A stretch of DNA of 64,000 nucleotides, taken from the NCBI RefSeq assembly GCF_033344935.1, contig NZ_JAWPMM010000001.1, positions 3,458,001 through 3,522,000 of the forward strand, read 5' to 3'. Under the pieces are notes generated by a model. The model was not told the origin of the DNA, made no database searches, and saw nothing but the letters and a program-made list of their open reading frames with translations. The DNA comes from Reichenbachiella sp. GTDB taxonomy: Bacteria > Bacteroidota > Bacteroidia > Cytophagales > Cyclobacteriaceae. The position numbers and the translations under genes were made by a program. Positions 21,801 through 24,954 of this stretch are shown here, piece by piece; positions within the stretch are counted from its first letter, which is position 1; each line of letters opens with the position of its first letter.

Positions 21801-24720
21801 TAAATGGACCTGATAGCTCAAAATCCGTATGATCCTGTATTTCGACATAGTCGTCACCATCGAAGTCTAATGCATTGTCAATAATAATTCCTGTAAACTG
21901 GTAATCACCATTGCTATCGCGTTCTCCATCGCTAACTTCATATTGAAAACTAGCTGTCTCACTTGCTACTCCTTGTATCTGTATTTTCAGCTTTTCCTGA
22001 GTCAAATCAGCTCGAGAGATTCTCTCACCGCCTGAAAGAGACTCTACGCCACCGTCATACGTACCATTCAGGTTGTCATCAAAATATAGAAATGCAGGAG
22101 ATGCCATAGACACTCCAGACACATCCTCAAGTACCAATTCTTGTAACACATCGGCCCCATCGACATCAGTAAATGGGAAAAATTTAGGATCAAAGGCTTT
22201 AGTGACTCCTGTACCTGTATAACCTATAAAACTCGCACTAGTTGGATCGGCTGTATTGCCTCCAGTAGCAGTTAAATCTGCAGTAGTATAAGGCGTTGAA
22301 TTCCTAGATTGCCAGTTGTTATAATCATTCATGGCAAGGGCAACATTGTTGATAGACCCAAATGTGGATCCGCTATAAAAGGCATTGCCTTGAGCAGTTG
22401 TCATTTCAAATAATGAGACCGCATCATATCCATTCGTTAGGCCTGTTGGTAGCTCTGATTCATTGGTATTGGTCGCATCAAGCGTCCAACCAGTAGTAGG
22501 ATCTAAACCATCATCATCTGCATGTATTCCTGCTAAAAATGTTGTAACGGTCACTGCATTGGAACCATCAACCGTCCCTTGAAAAGCCAATATCTGATCC
22601 CCTCCTCCTGCGAGGTTAAATCCTGCGTCGATAGATGAACTCACCATTCCTGTAGTTCCACCCGATTGCTTCTGAGCAGTCATGCTTGAAGGATTGATCA
22701 CTACTATCTCTCCAGCAGATATCGCTTCGGTGAAAGTAAACGTGATTGTCCCCTCGCTATCTCCTCTGATATTTCCTCCAGTATTATCCCATCCATGATC
22801 CATGAAATGGATTTCTGTCCCTGGGTCAACATCTGTATTGAGTAAAAAGCCAAATTCATCATCTCCTGAACTATTATAAAGCGCAAAAGCAATATCTCCA
22901 GTTACGAGAGTCGTAGGGGTAGAAATATATCCGCCACCCTGCACCTGAAATTGGTAAGTACCGTTTGCATCATTGTTTATTGTAATGATTGCCGAATTGG
23001 GTACTGCAGCTGTCGGCGTGTACTCTAGGTTAAACGTATGGGTTCCGCCTGGAGGTATGGTTGTTATTGTTCCGTTGGTTAAACTTATCTCAGCGTCTCC
23101 ACTGATTTGAATATCCCCAGTGATGGTTAGATTCTCTCCGCCATGATTAGAAATTACAAAGGGCACAAGTCCACTACTGCTAGATACTTCATAATCACCT
23201 ATGTCATAAATTCCTTCATCAGCTACTAGATCAATACTTATCCCAGGAGAAAACACTTGAGGATTGGGTGAAGCTACAAAGTTTGATATAGCTCCTGAGG
23301 CTACAGGAAATCCAGCACCGAACGTGCCATTATAAGTACCTTTTTCATCATTCAAGGTCGTAATACCCGTATTATCACCTTCTGCGGTTCCTTGGTCGAA
23401 TTTATAATACGCCAGTAGTCCAGCTTCGGAGCCAGGAGAAACCACTCCCAATGTAGCGTCATTCTGAATTTCGCTTTGACTTCGAGCTTCGCTCCAAATC
23501 ATAACCTCATCCATCTGACCGTTAAAATGTTCTGATACGCTGCTACCTGCATTAGAAGTCACACCACTCAGGATATTATTTCCTAGCGCACTATTTCTAA
23601 CATTGAGATTTCCAGCCAAGGTACCCGTAGCTTGCAGCACACCATTCACATAAAGGAGTACGTTATTCGAACTCAAGGTTCCATCATATACGGCAGCAAT
23701 GTGATTCCACTGTCCAACAAAAATTGAGGGATCAAATTCAGAAAAGGTTATCGTTGTACTAGTTCCTGCAGTGTTTTTCAAATAAAATCTTAGCGCACTT
23801 GCATTGCTTTGGAAGGCAATGAAATAATCATAATCTCCACTTGTAACATTCTGTCTTATTAAATCAGAATGCGTTGTGCTGGTAATGTCTGTGGCGTTAA
23901 CCCACATCTCAATCGTCATCTGCTGCGTGCCACCAAAGTCAGGAATGAGCACATGGTCTGAGGTTCCATTGAAATTAAGAGCATTGTTTTGAGCAGACGT
24001 TAAACTAGGAGCAGTAAATGAAAATCCGTCGGAACCATTATCAGCACCATTGTGATCACCTCCCGCTAAATCATTTAAATTACCATTCATTGGAAGGTAT
24101 ACTTCCAACCCCTCCTCTGTTCCAAATAGCTCACTATCCTTCTTATTTACAATTTGAGACTGTGATCTTGCTACATTCCAAATTCTAAAGTCATCGTATA
24201 AGGCATTCGCATCCGTGCCGTTGTCTCCTCTATTTCCTAATTGTACAGATCCAACATTGCTTAAACTCGCAGGAGTAACATTAACAGTCAACCTTGATAC
24301 ACCGTCAATATACAAAGTAGCCACCGTACCATCGTAAGACAATGCTACGTGATACCAGGTATTTGCCACTACATTTATTGAAGAGTTTCCATTGGCTGCA
24401 ACGCCTCCATTTCCCATGAGCACAGAAATAGGTCCTGTTCCACCTGTAGTAAGTGCGTATAAATCTAAAGGTGCAGGCTGATTCGAGCTGGTCTGGGCAA
24501 ATATCCCATGACCTTGATCCGAACTGAGATCATTATAATAAACCCAAGTTTCAATTGTAAATGCAGCAGTAGGTATATTATAACTTATATCAATACTGTT
24601 ATTGGCACTGCTTAAATCTACAGATTGATTCTGAGCCGCCAGTTTACCCGACCCGAAGACAAAAACAATAAGACATAAGAAGAGCGTACGCAGTCCACGT
24701 GAAGGTAAATTCTTAAACAT
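1..24720 (-). CDS. Giant multi-domain secreted adhesin-like protein (3' end beyond window)
   Basis: One reading frame stays open from an ATG at 24718-24720 to the window edge, at least 8,240 codons (roughly 850 kDa), with no stop found on reading through it. The protein starts with a Sec signal peptide (hydrophobic LFLCLIVFVFGSG, then KLAAQ). Module order is LamG/ASH-like array, three hemi-repeats, a calcium-binding block, nine Big_5 Ig modules, about fourteen Cys-containing Ig/PKD-like modules, and a choice-of-anchor-J-like module. All of these are extracellular binding or spacer folds. The visible part is longer than the gliding adhesin SprB (about 6,500 residues). A T9SS C-terminal sorting domain would be expected but lies outside the window, so surface export by T9SS is inference. 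It follows the lipoprotein gene after 234 nt in the same direction and may have its own promoter. Role in adhesion, gliding or polysaccharide binding is unproven. Confidence 0.93.
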   Translation of the reverse strand, partial: MFKNLPSRGLRTLFLCLIVFVFGSGKLAAQNQSVDLSSANNSIDISYNIPTAAFTIETWVYYNDLSSDQGHGIFAQTSSNQPAPLDLYALTTGGTGPISVLMGNGGVAANGNSSINVVANTWYHVALSYDGTVATLYIDGVSRLTVNVTPASLSNVGSVQLGNRGDNGTDANALYDDFRIWNVARSQSQIVNKKDSELFGTEEGLEVYLPMNGNLNDLAGGDHNGADNGSDGFSFTAPSLTSAQNNALNFNGTSDHVLIPDFGGTQQMTIEMWVNATDITSTTHSDLIRQNVTSGDYDYFIAFQSNASALRFYLKNTAGTSTTITFSEFDPSIFVGQWNHIAAVYDGTLSSNNVLLYVNGVLQATGTLAGNLNVRNSALGNNILSGVTSNAGSSVSEHFNGQMDEVMIWSEARSQSEIQNDATLGVVSPGSEAGLLAYYKFDQGTAEGDNTGITTLNDEKGTYNGTFGAGFPVASGAISNFVASPNPQVFSPGISIDLVADEGIYDIGDYEVSSSSGLVPFVISNHGGENLTITGDIQISGDAEISLTNGTITTIPPGGTHTFNLEYTPTAAVPNSAIITINNDANGTYQFQVQGGGYISTPTTLVTGDIAFALYNSSGDDEFGFLLNTDVDPGTEIHFMDHGWDNTGGNIRGDSEGTITFTFTEAISAGEIVVINPSSMTAQKQSGGTTGMVSSSIDAGFNLAGGGDQILAFQGTVDGSNAVTVTTFLAGIHADDDGLDPTTGWTLDATNTNESELPTGLTNGYDAVSLFEMTTAQGNAFYSGSTFGSINNVALAMNDYNNWQSRNSTPYTTADLTATGGNTADPTSASFIGYTGTGVTKAFDPKFFPFTDVDGADVLQELVLEDVSGVSMASPAFLYFDDNLNGTYDGGVESLSGGERISRADLTQEKLKIQIQGVASETASFQYEVSDGERDSNGDYQFTGIIIDNALDFDGDDYVEIQDHTDFELSGPFTIEFMYKTTQTGNRIIFEKGTGNNQYSVQQFSGDKIGINIGGILQTQGTYNDGAWHHIAIVYRSSGDGTIYVDGVDDTDPSIGVTTPSYSSANIHMGSRGGTTGFIGQLDELRVWNLERSIGDIQANMLTSLSSGTGLVAAYDFNSGNPGGDNFSGNTEDYLEDVTGNNHDGDLDPEMDGNASGFLLTGATSNWVDANLPTCLPAGVFTNSLGDNNWNDPDNWCGDVPNPAGITADIDITNNANLTQTGNLVFDGNNVIVQGGIVLNLDLTGQLQLTNNATFTNNGSVYFANGTILNDATGINFINNGLLGGSFETTTSFTNGASGTLSPGFSPACMVFGAGYNDGGGTLNIEIAGVTTPCTDYDQVQVTGTATLSGTLNLSYFGGYTPSDGHSVSILTATNISGAFSTTTLPANWTISYTTTDVIVTYNAEGSALAFDGTDDYFTASEGGIDLSTSTIEMWVRQDVAAQEWLYWRGNTGVNNGTELIIEADGTLTYGESDGTYESVSSTLSVPAATWTHVAVVKENNDVIFFVNGESETMTTTFTGTPPSGEFTIGARNRMSGVTDFFTGQIDEVRIWNDKQADANIRTRATQRISSPLSETNLIAYYDLDHAGVNSTITDAASGAGQDNANDATLFGKANDTELSNGWVASAYIDNPQPVMKITEVIIDEDIPSGASSPGSATDGRNFGNVGQPSDTKTKVFEVRNDGVGSLNISQPTLTTGTNYSVINAAVTSFLPTESTTFSVVFAPTAVATYNETVNITNDYNTTYTFEITGEGVDNNALNFGGTDDYVSIGSLGTFPAQGTIELWVNASDLTTNKGIFDTDISGNGLRLEVETGLPGLQIVADDDAAQIEQLFSSAMSTSTWYHIAITWDTGTSNLVGYVNGVESFNVSNVVSWPANLNDLVIGTALDGLSGPTPGRFWNGSMDELRIWNVQRDQTQISSNMTNFGVDNETGLLASYDFNVGTAGGNNTGLAEPTLTDITTNTFDGTLTTFAKNGATSNYITSTVNASAVPEITVESAGAVDIVDDALPSLANDTDYGYVGLVGETRTFTIRNDGLADLSISTITSNSGDWVVTNVSETLPNELTSGNSMTFDVVMSPSGLGMANAADIIIVNNDPDVAEQSFKVEVTVDVVEQALDFDGTDDYVLVQDHVDLEPTNYTLEVWYKPSSQPSNNSGHTLLSKGDQATNGYGLTYFNDAGTFKLYHIQFIGSDALSLNEFEVSLDVGEWYHIAATYDGTNMRLYIEGLEVSALPSAGPLDYVGTSETLKIGAYYSGGLTEFAEGQFDEVRIWNYARSQSQIQNNAGVTLHNDAGLVASYDFNEGQAGAINTPDFEILTDITGNGHDGNLDPENSGLGDDGVTGFDFGTSNVNLSNWIDPADDFIIAAQPDVNIFAFENTDIVDGDATPLDTDGTAFGTVSATRPITQTFTVENEGVTPFNLTGVGSNNGDFTISGTTAATVGNSVTFDVTYQYPGALPSAVGTQSATITATHTAAAETPYDFAVSADLVNDYALDFDGVDDEVTIGNIGNLSEGTIELWVKIENVGVSQGIFEFDFGLAGNAVRFEIDPNGSVYAYNNGGGFGLGGYFYDHVSEGAPVPVQEWHHIAFVWNQDGANPDQVIGYFNGVEAFNGTLADGYVSSLSDARIGRSFYNNLDGQMDEVRIWSTQRTVGEINASMNTALLGTESGLVAYYTFDNTTVAALGNNSAIGTRNDVDDKTGNFDATASGFDMGATPLSYNFRNSSNWVYSGAIAADIFVQDDLLVDLYHGSTHEFGNQGITDPTPLSRTYTITNHGNGTLTLGASAISLSIGSDFSISAQNGLTSLTAGQSTTFTIDFAPSTTGAKADNINITSDDPDEPTISIAVNGIGVQGPAGVADGIVTWLRNDEAAASTWPDFSGNAQNFTGGANNPSLSTTAIGYQRGYAFNGTTQYTASDNTGLIGGGAYTKIAVVTAYNTSTAGSVISSNTPSDHELMIKATTGYPALIHATSDQIVSATDHTDIPIILTGQYDGGTTSGLFVSGVSQGTNIGTGAYTDEGTTLIGARNNTPDLIGFVTEVVMYDRVLSAGERQQVESYLSMKYGLPYNAALLLSDGSDAWPIEGTYDNGVITLVQDDDTGLNVKQTYNTVEGPQFIIGHTEIAADNASNGGGVGNMNVVALGHNGSDMTYANRTSSMMPIGITERMARTYLVNEPNGDVTDIDLRIDVSASNGWPGTSNAGDYVLLIDDEGSDWSNATIVSATSYGAGLVTFEGVDLDNGQFISIGHGVDRALDFAGDNDYVNIGTIDIASGSGDYTKEAWIYWDGGNGNIISSQGASAAPFYINATGSLLTAGHGGNIALISAPITASTWHHVAVTFDNPADEMYLYIDGEEVAHVTSVTETYANEPVAIGDYGPAGATPFDGRIDEVRIWNVARTATQIRTTALTPTTAANFGAEGTLLAGYDFSVGSLGQDNSAIAAPQLIDAKGTYHGTLNGFAETGTASNWVLSDYTGPNTPATTPSIRIYDADGDLISDNATDSPASANNTDFGTVTTAGAITSDYTYTIQNVGFIQANITSDASIGLGDYTRDADITGALAVGTSDDVVITFDPSVSGTRSTSISFTTDGIADGTYNFNVTGIGSASSSDIIANGSFTPATGLDYNGQMAANIDREGAGTDGVEVAQFILRDGGGSDDGDGLATLLDGLTVQFTNEATIQKVALYKDLAGTPIEVAEVAIAGTDAVFSGLAALPGAQQIITGSAGNQTTIFSVVVTFANTTGVVDNTTDIDVTILGASTAAGAGGSGMNTGAADASETANNTLDVTADRLVFTNGPGADVPTNVAFSVTVQAHDANGNLDTNNTADVTLSEAHPGTLGGTVNQLLSAGTRDFNDLTYDQTQALDLTAADAPDNLTDATYSVDQAGTISVVAPDNLTILGSGPLLESTVVSVPGIQIDETTGTALKIFDISINDGAGGDSFNTVITDLVFREGAGVPAGLEDLNLILAGAGLTDGTNTITSSTLNGSTITINAADITFADIPSALGTVTENSNKTYELFVWYRTDLSANGYSVDEEALEFEVDENDFTFAAGSSTIAAATNNSGNIDIDVQASKVVITDFAGGDATDPDPVTNNILVSIDTDFAMTVEARDASDNIDLGYDGATSATLTMPVNSGNFITSNGGADPLTKAFSDGVVSWASLQVDAVGAYELLVTESPGSYTQQTVSWNAIDAEGHVDMDPGFTAPYDIDYVQYDATDLDNTGDDELLVGSYLLVDDGGDGGKMRLADIEFTITNFENLDRLALYTSAGEELWEIAAANVNSATFSTVGGRKIETSTDGASEPFYLYATFDQTAGVVDDNERVIIEVTSVTRGGGGSHSAFIAANGGGAITSSVLNDMQIEVKATTLTRNSGTLDNGATIERDPGFSLDVTALDANGNVDVDIAGAVEMTFPAGEALSGIPSDFTAGTLTITNGVIDNVFVSGTVSLNNIPNDTDEDGVPDLIDHDLVGGLDTDGDDIPDRYDISQTAGVDSDGDDIIDFYDPDITQLDFTTVTIQDTTDPIVNDPTVDLSPGHTEGAAVAVTELEITFSENVRAVGGNLIMRDFNTLDVVETISVTNLSRTTIAGNVVTFTLSTILEKGTTYFVTVPAGSFEDYGSNSWEGLIGAGSWSFTTADATNPTMAFSSVDAPNNTDVSRSANIILTFDEPVNSNGGTITLVGDISYNQSYDVGVDGEITGMGSNEITINPSVNFTSGEVITVSIPDGSFIAADDSAPTVESGADGVPDATETIVFTAIVTADNTAPQIAAQVYENFDGLATNVSTDLAGWTGLNDVPAGPGNSVGGTGNASGIPDVAGSYIQLPTLTTANSFSFLYKTNGVGTAVLNVVDQSGGPVTLDVVNATNDSEFLEFYYEFGSPYTGDIRLEIDEPLSDVGIIIDELGVDRGFDPYDGDDDVALATGSLTVTFDEDIKPGTGVIRLFAKTDPDIAVLQYGSNSGLLSYNSNELTIDISSLGNLPGSVTFYVGISDGAIEDLAGNPFGGIDNKYTWNFTTSSEVIPPKISTLSPEDNGTGVSTTDPFIIKFDEPVVASTSGTVTLYFSSSGDALEQWDVTTDILNTDAPGSLSLEGNELRIYPTNELSGLTGYNIRITANAFEDYSGNAFAGIPTANGWNFTTGNFDATSPVIDPGLADFEPSNGTTTMSLSPDISFTMSEPVNGVSGQFFQIHNITDGTDQFIDTQDFTVAYVGNKVEINNVTLEYNKDYYILIPAGSIEDNSGNPTTVDIGSTGNGSDWTFTTLIDVEKPVVTELLADVDDVITTQTGRTFVMKFNEDVQWGTGNVNLYYKDADGMAVSSLDVTSDVNAVNQVPEDFNVGGPVYATGTWTFNNAASTGTAVSIGAASGDYLVSPYIENLTNVSFDYSSALGGTDAGFEVYYSEDGTTLTTLLGAPILYNSATPTNFNMSTGGSSVDGYIIIRSDGLGTANVLVDDFVYTSTSQLSFEFDLPSGGTDYYITVDPTAITDVTTTVDNAFVGYSSTPEANRWKFETSDDGKAPVLMAYLPADDAVTPIAPIDATTAQIVLTFDELVTAQAEPINAYYLADDKLAFSIMANAVTPVVIAGETTFTYDIESIIGQQLSGSTEYYFVLEGDEFLDNDSGPTFANVAFGNSTDWNIITNNDGTAPAIDSFTPGDDQFSINASTSSIVINYAERVVPGAGNLRLFLASNDYEIATLPATSAIIDNNAAGDLSIAQRGSQVTFAVELSGSTNYYVTMDTDAFRDATTNQSVAIINNGAWNFRTAGESDDPVAAFLPNDNVVRAIPYTGLQGRFGVGETVTGSGETADIVFNDEVNDILYVENESAGTVGDIAAISSPSATATSGTLSVPEITISDNLILKFNEPVFTQSGKFITISGGINPDIVISAVDIAQVSGSGTDIITINPTNPLETSTTYTVTVDAGAFTDIAGPTNGNALINTWTFTTNDGIAIDDNSTMAFAAPYDVPVMTSCTFGDYIDQQQDIMIGELVTDAFADANGTYTLELSISAGFEFEPGQGDVTLSTVGDLTLDGTQSNRINVTSSTITITYDNDGNGVATDVLTITGLRIRTTGGSTGTITRSGGDATIYGFDVSHGIPVTTIGVESVGSPTANAAYTNTAFCQDLDPDDPDGIAMNGDEFNMIVNTTLPNTRWYRELGTTGTADFGSGSVVDDTTTPTFAQLFLGGENGTADTYNVYVTEVNANGCESPALERTVLIHELPDAATAVGDDLTDICSYEEIEIGDADNDQLVGYTFAWTGDGLGAQSAEANPVFDAPVNTAGNPYANTDVHAYSLVLTEDATGCVSDPGIPASIDVTINPRVQTLVQSVNGLSFSNTLTTAQPIQGDRTTYNNGDANLGGYSGFFVGIPGLANINTASSSQHTADFTPSDAGAGLHVIDYVLRDNTTMCADTASITISVATNVTEPFAGSPEADICGADSPIALTVNGTNLDGNTFVRFIHSSSTDDGSSVTGGVITGDFADLTADAWTFDPVTAFGLADNGVDVIDVGDTKLIRVDRMVNDGMTDFIDGSYTFTVHPQPIIDITTVGVTNLSDNFCSSNMDVTISGTVTNDAGSPALTITTYEIRQVTPVATAFESIAATHIDFEELLNHTGIYGGISATTAGEGLYEIRVTSDAGDDAYGNPPGCTNTATAQFNLFAKPNTPTIALVGGVDPGAQETFEFCEDAIPFDFNLDLQGGTIAASERFEWDDDNMFGSPISLAGIGSTAELADVGINATPGANDFVTTTRYVRRIGFESSPFAGCVSDPLTITTTVYQTQETPELVTYTSNQDASPSPQAQSDGSILLEYCVGDPLTVLQADVSSFSGDNAMATHRYFNWYYDNTGDGVPETYINNTDEFLDVVEMDGVFAAISNDGTTAFTPGTYTFGFTQTDFDTGAGSGSFMHNGCETGMRTIDIEIKTTPSDIVLADGFTTEYFTCEGSAIANITTANQAGIIYTWYGDDGDGVDEIGGADGAAIKEGTFIDDSELTSSGINGYDNSMPGTSYFWITRKTDRNGSTGFDGCESAPVLLAATVNENYNDMADLPNFDPDGPGALPAEGAGADVVLYFCNDELSATDVFSASSTYDQSIDFSSLAEMTVYDATKKFNWYTSDAGRSKNALLSNASGDDAGVAGSVITAQELFLVGKPNDDQNYFLLTQTTDILDNGSVNAGCEGDGILIEVNTYNIPAAPIENKDDAAGTLTDFYYCENDPVATLEVEGEDENPGNAVTFYWYQTEADALLGVNRIPTTNDASGKTILASELTPDETDFDGMAVTNLGGSPAAGDYSFWFTQTTDIGAFTGCESLPTEVTVHILETPLAPTVSAVPPVCDVDDEPIVSITNANPGDLLRWYEVSGEDPLVDTEIHESTFSLPFLDTEGDLAGIMAPTWTKTFYLYRVENSNIDGLGFAGCANPIEVPVDVTVYPKPASPSTSGINANNKDIFAYCKEDDISGEVLDIDMFEVSDNDVTQFKWYSTNPDGLSLTPFLQSANTVAPALFSNSFTFTQIANNSDVNILTADSTRVFVTQVTNGLCESDSYPVDIIVNELPMVDIVDFGTVSDFTTAYCNDNGVVTLQGKGEGVDYTGPNDLWTIDTGGLTEPSNLGLFDPNAAATAAGQGPFGTSTNHQITYAYTKDYTAVETYAPISCTSEITKTITVHGIPDIDIENNTLVDIYGNNLTDDGAIEICESEGSFTINGVENQGKGGSGTYTITGGINTSGGSIDEQIGTGGSTVIFPSELGDAIEVSDNTLLEHDFGIRFDFTTTTGSCSNSITKTVTLNVLPEVQFEVDGGCIDPDVNFNAELRFPATSPYALSNDAVATGNNLVLTWKYYYANSAGLPNLSDPYGSTTDLGINVDETFDLQGEETGTFAAILTATTELGCQSVVDVLYTQKPVNILIDPSISFKWNGVTAGEQTEFIYRETLLNLAQVSQYAVSYEGGALGTYEPLTPVVQSGLEVDGVSVYDPFYHTFTDPGKYDVALVLESTNTCYDTLLHNVNIIPLIDVASLPNARFEETFDVGTFDPDVDGWYVERLKDDALSIVEFEEVGTLTVREHSWKYGALDLEGLGLTDGESPGDLASALTGAWSTTLDNNHYLSNEDSWLYTPAFDISGLDKPMVQFNMIYDFAVNQDGVVLQYSIDQGSTWAPLGSYSTDTDVSTGLEWYNFDNVQADPGQQSSTYNALTAMGWSGEVSKPKWVSARHRLDAIPEADRGHVRFRFAIAGTEQAKDGYFGFALDDFTIQERSKNVMIEQFVSASDDDGA
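1100..6480 (-). repeat. About fourteen Cys-containing Ig/PKD-like modules
   Basis: A regular array of modules of roughly 110-150 residues each carries an aromatic-x-Cys motif near its start: AFCQD, ICSYEE, DICGAD, NFCSSN, FEFCED, LEYCVG, YFTCEG, LYFCND, FYYCEN, PPVCDV, FAYCKE, AYCNDN, EICESE and GCIDPD, going from about 6420 down to 1410. Many also contain a second Cys before the next boundary (for example GCESAPV, GCEGDGI). The style matches Ig-like and PKD-like modules common in T9SS-exported Bacteroidota proteins. Boundaries are approximate. Confidence 0.75.
6935..11215 (-). repeat. Nine SbsA-like (Big_5) Ig modules
   Basis: Nine modules of about 120 residues (longer where interrupted) follow a clear pattern: an opening P-x-I, then F-x-E-x-V, then T-x-Y-x-V-x-V-x-x-G-x-F-x-D and a closing W-x-F-x-T. 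Approximate limits are 11215-10862, 10862-10480, 10480-9718, 9718-9345, 9340-8980, 8980-8220, 8220-7850, 7850-7475 and 7475-6935. Examples of the F-x-E strand are ITFSENVRA, LTFDEPVNS, VTFDEDIKP and MKFNEDVQW. Big_5 domains are stalk modules in bacterial surface proteins. The third, sixth and ninth copies contain inserted sequence. Confidence 0.85.
11236..11400 (-). other. Thrombospondin-type-3-like calcium-binding repeats
   Basis: Three copies of an Asp-rich loop are read here: DTDEDGVPDLIDHD, DTDGDDIPDRYD and DSDGDDIIDFYDPD. The DxDxDGxxDxxD spacing is that of thrombospondin type 3 calcium-binding repeats. They sit exactly between the hemi-repeats and the Big_5 modules, so a calcium-stiffened linker is a reasonable inference. 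Confidence 0.85.
11405..13870 (-). repeat. Three related hemi-repeats in the giant protein
   Basis: Three consecutive units of about 240-310 residues share the order: an opening beta region with VEVAQFILRDGG, KIFDISINDGAGG or SYLLVDDGGDGG; a central segment on the theme L-T-x-Q-F-T-N-x-x-x-I-x-K-V-A-L-Y; then an Ig-like segment with a V-x-A-x-D-A-N/S-x-N-x-D motif (VTVQAHDANGNLDTNN, MTVEARDASDNIDLGY, LDVTALDANGNVDVDI). Approximate units are 13870-13060, 13060-12130 and 12130-11405. The second half resembles bacterial Ig-like invasin-type domains. The first half I do not recognise. Confidence 0.65.
20560..21185 (-). other. Beta-helix-like block inside the giant protein
   Basis: After the third LamG module about 200 residues show short repeating strands with many Asn, Gly and Thr (QLQLTNNATFTNNGSVYF, then INFINNGLLGG, TLNIEIAG, ATLSGTLNLSYFGGY). 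The pattern resembles autotransporter-type passenger repeats and single-stranded beta-helices. Two Cys pairs flank it (CLPAG and WCGDVPN; ACMVF and TPCTDY). The block interrupts the LamG/ASH array. Confidence 0.5.
22430..22925 (-). other. Lamin-tail-like block inside the giant protein
   Basis: Between the second and third LamG modules the protein changes character. It reads GDIAFALYNSSGDDEFGFLL, then a stretch with GTEIHFMDHGW and ISAGEIVVINPSS. This pattern (GDIAF..YN..DDEF.F.LL, then GT.I.F.D.GW) is seen in other Bacteroidota secreted proteins and resembles the lamin-tail domain fold. It is not part of the LamG/ASH alternation. I am fairly sure of the boundary but not of the fold name. Confidence 0.5.
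24634..24720 (-). other. Signal peptide of the giant protein
   Basis: The first 29 or so residues have a basic n-region (MFKNLPSRGLR), a hydrophobic core rich in Leu, Phe and Val, and a likely signal peptidase I site near KLAAQ/NQS. No lipobox Cys is present, so the protein is predicted to be exported rather than lipidated. This supports the ATG at 24720 as the true start. Confidence 0.85.
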
Positions 24721-24954
24721 AGCTTGTGGTGTTAACATTACAAAAGTCCAATTTCCAATCAGTAAATTACGGGTGTAATTAATACTACAACGGTTTGAAC
24801 TATTCAAATAACACTTTTCTTTAATTGCACTTTCCCAATTTGCAATAGCATTAATGAAATAATTCCGACCCATTATACCCTAATTCAATTTTTAATATAA
24901 ATAATTACCTAGTCCCACTCAAATAATAAAACAGATTATTAGAATAGTTATATT
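24721..24954. other. Spacer upstream of the giant gene
   Basis: This 234 nt AT-rich gap lies between the lipoprotein gene and the giant gene, both on the minus strand. I see no convincing terminator hairpin and no clean TTG / TAnnTTTG promoter pair, although TTATTTG-like sequences occur on the minus strand. Whether the giant gene is cotranscribed with the upstream cluster cannot be decided from the sequence. Confidence 0.5.

Larger units (their letters stand above)
14420..24660 (-). repeat. Array of nine LamG-type modules alternating with ASH-like modules
   Basis: Nine concanavalin-like (LamG) modules can be read, at about 24660-24060, 24000-23380, 21870-21340, 20505-19970, 19480-18900, 18390-17800, 17280-16690, 16190-15530 and 15000-14420. 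Most carry the family signature: a D-G-x-D-D-Y-V opening, a W-x-H-x-A strand, Y-x-N/D-G, and a closing D-E-x-R-I-W-N-x-x-R-S motif (DELRIWNVQRDQTQI, DEVRIWNYARSQSQI). The eighth ends in the variant E-R-Q-Q-V-E-S-Y-L-x-x-K-Y-G form. Most are followed by a choice-of-anchor-D/ASH-like beta sandwich with a T-x-x-F-x-I-x-N-x-G pattern (for example 19800-19500, 18760-18400, 17560-17290, 16530-16205, 14280-13920). LamG folds usually bind glycans or calcium; the ligand here is unknown. Confidence 0.85.

Noticed and set aside
521-22892. Many short open frames on both strands across 1-24.7 kb (for example 521-805, 7049-7525, 11402-11818, 4530-4937 minus, 20513-20722 minus)
   Set aside because: All lie within the giant gene's single open frame and in other frames or on the opposite strand. 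Their translations are low-complexity shadows of its Ser/Thr/Asp-rich coding sequence.
24721-24954. Possible promoter or terminator before the giant gene
   Set aside because: No hairpin and no convincing TTG / TAnnTTTG pair could be identified, only scattered TTATTTG-like strings.
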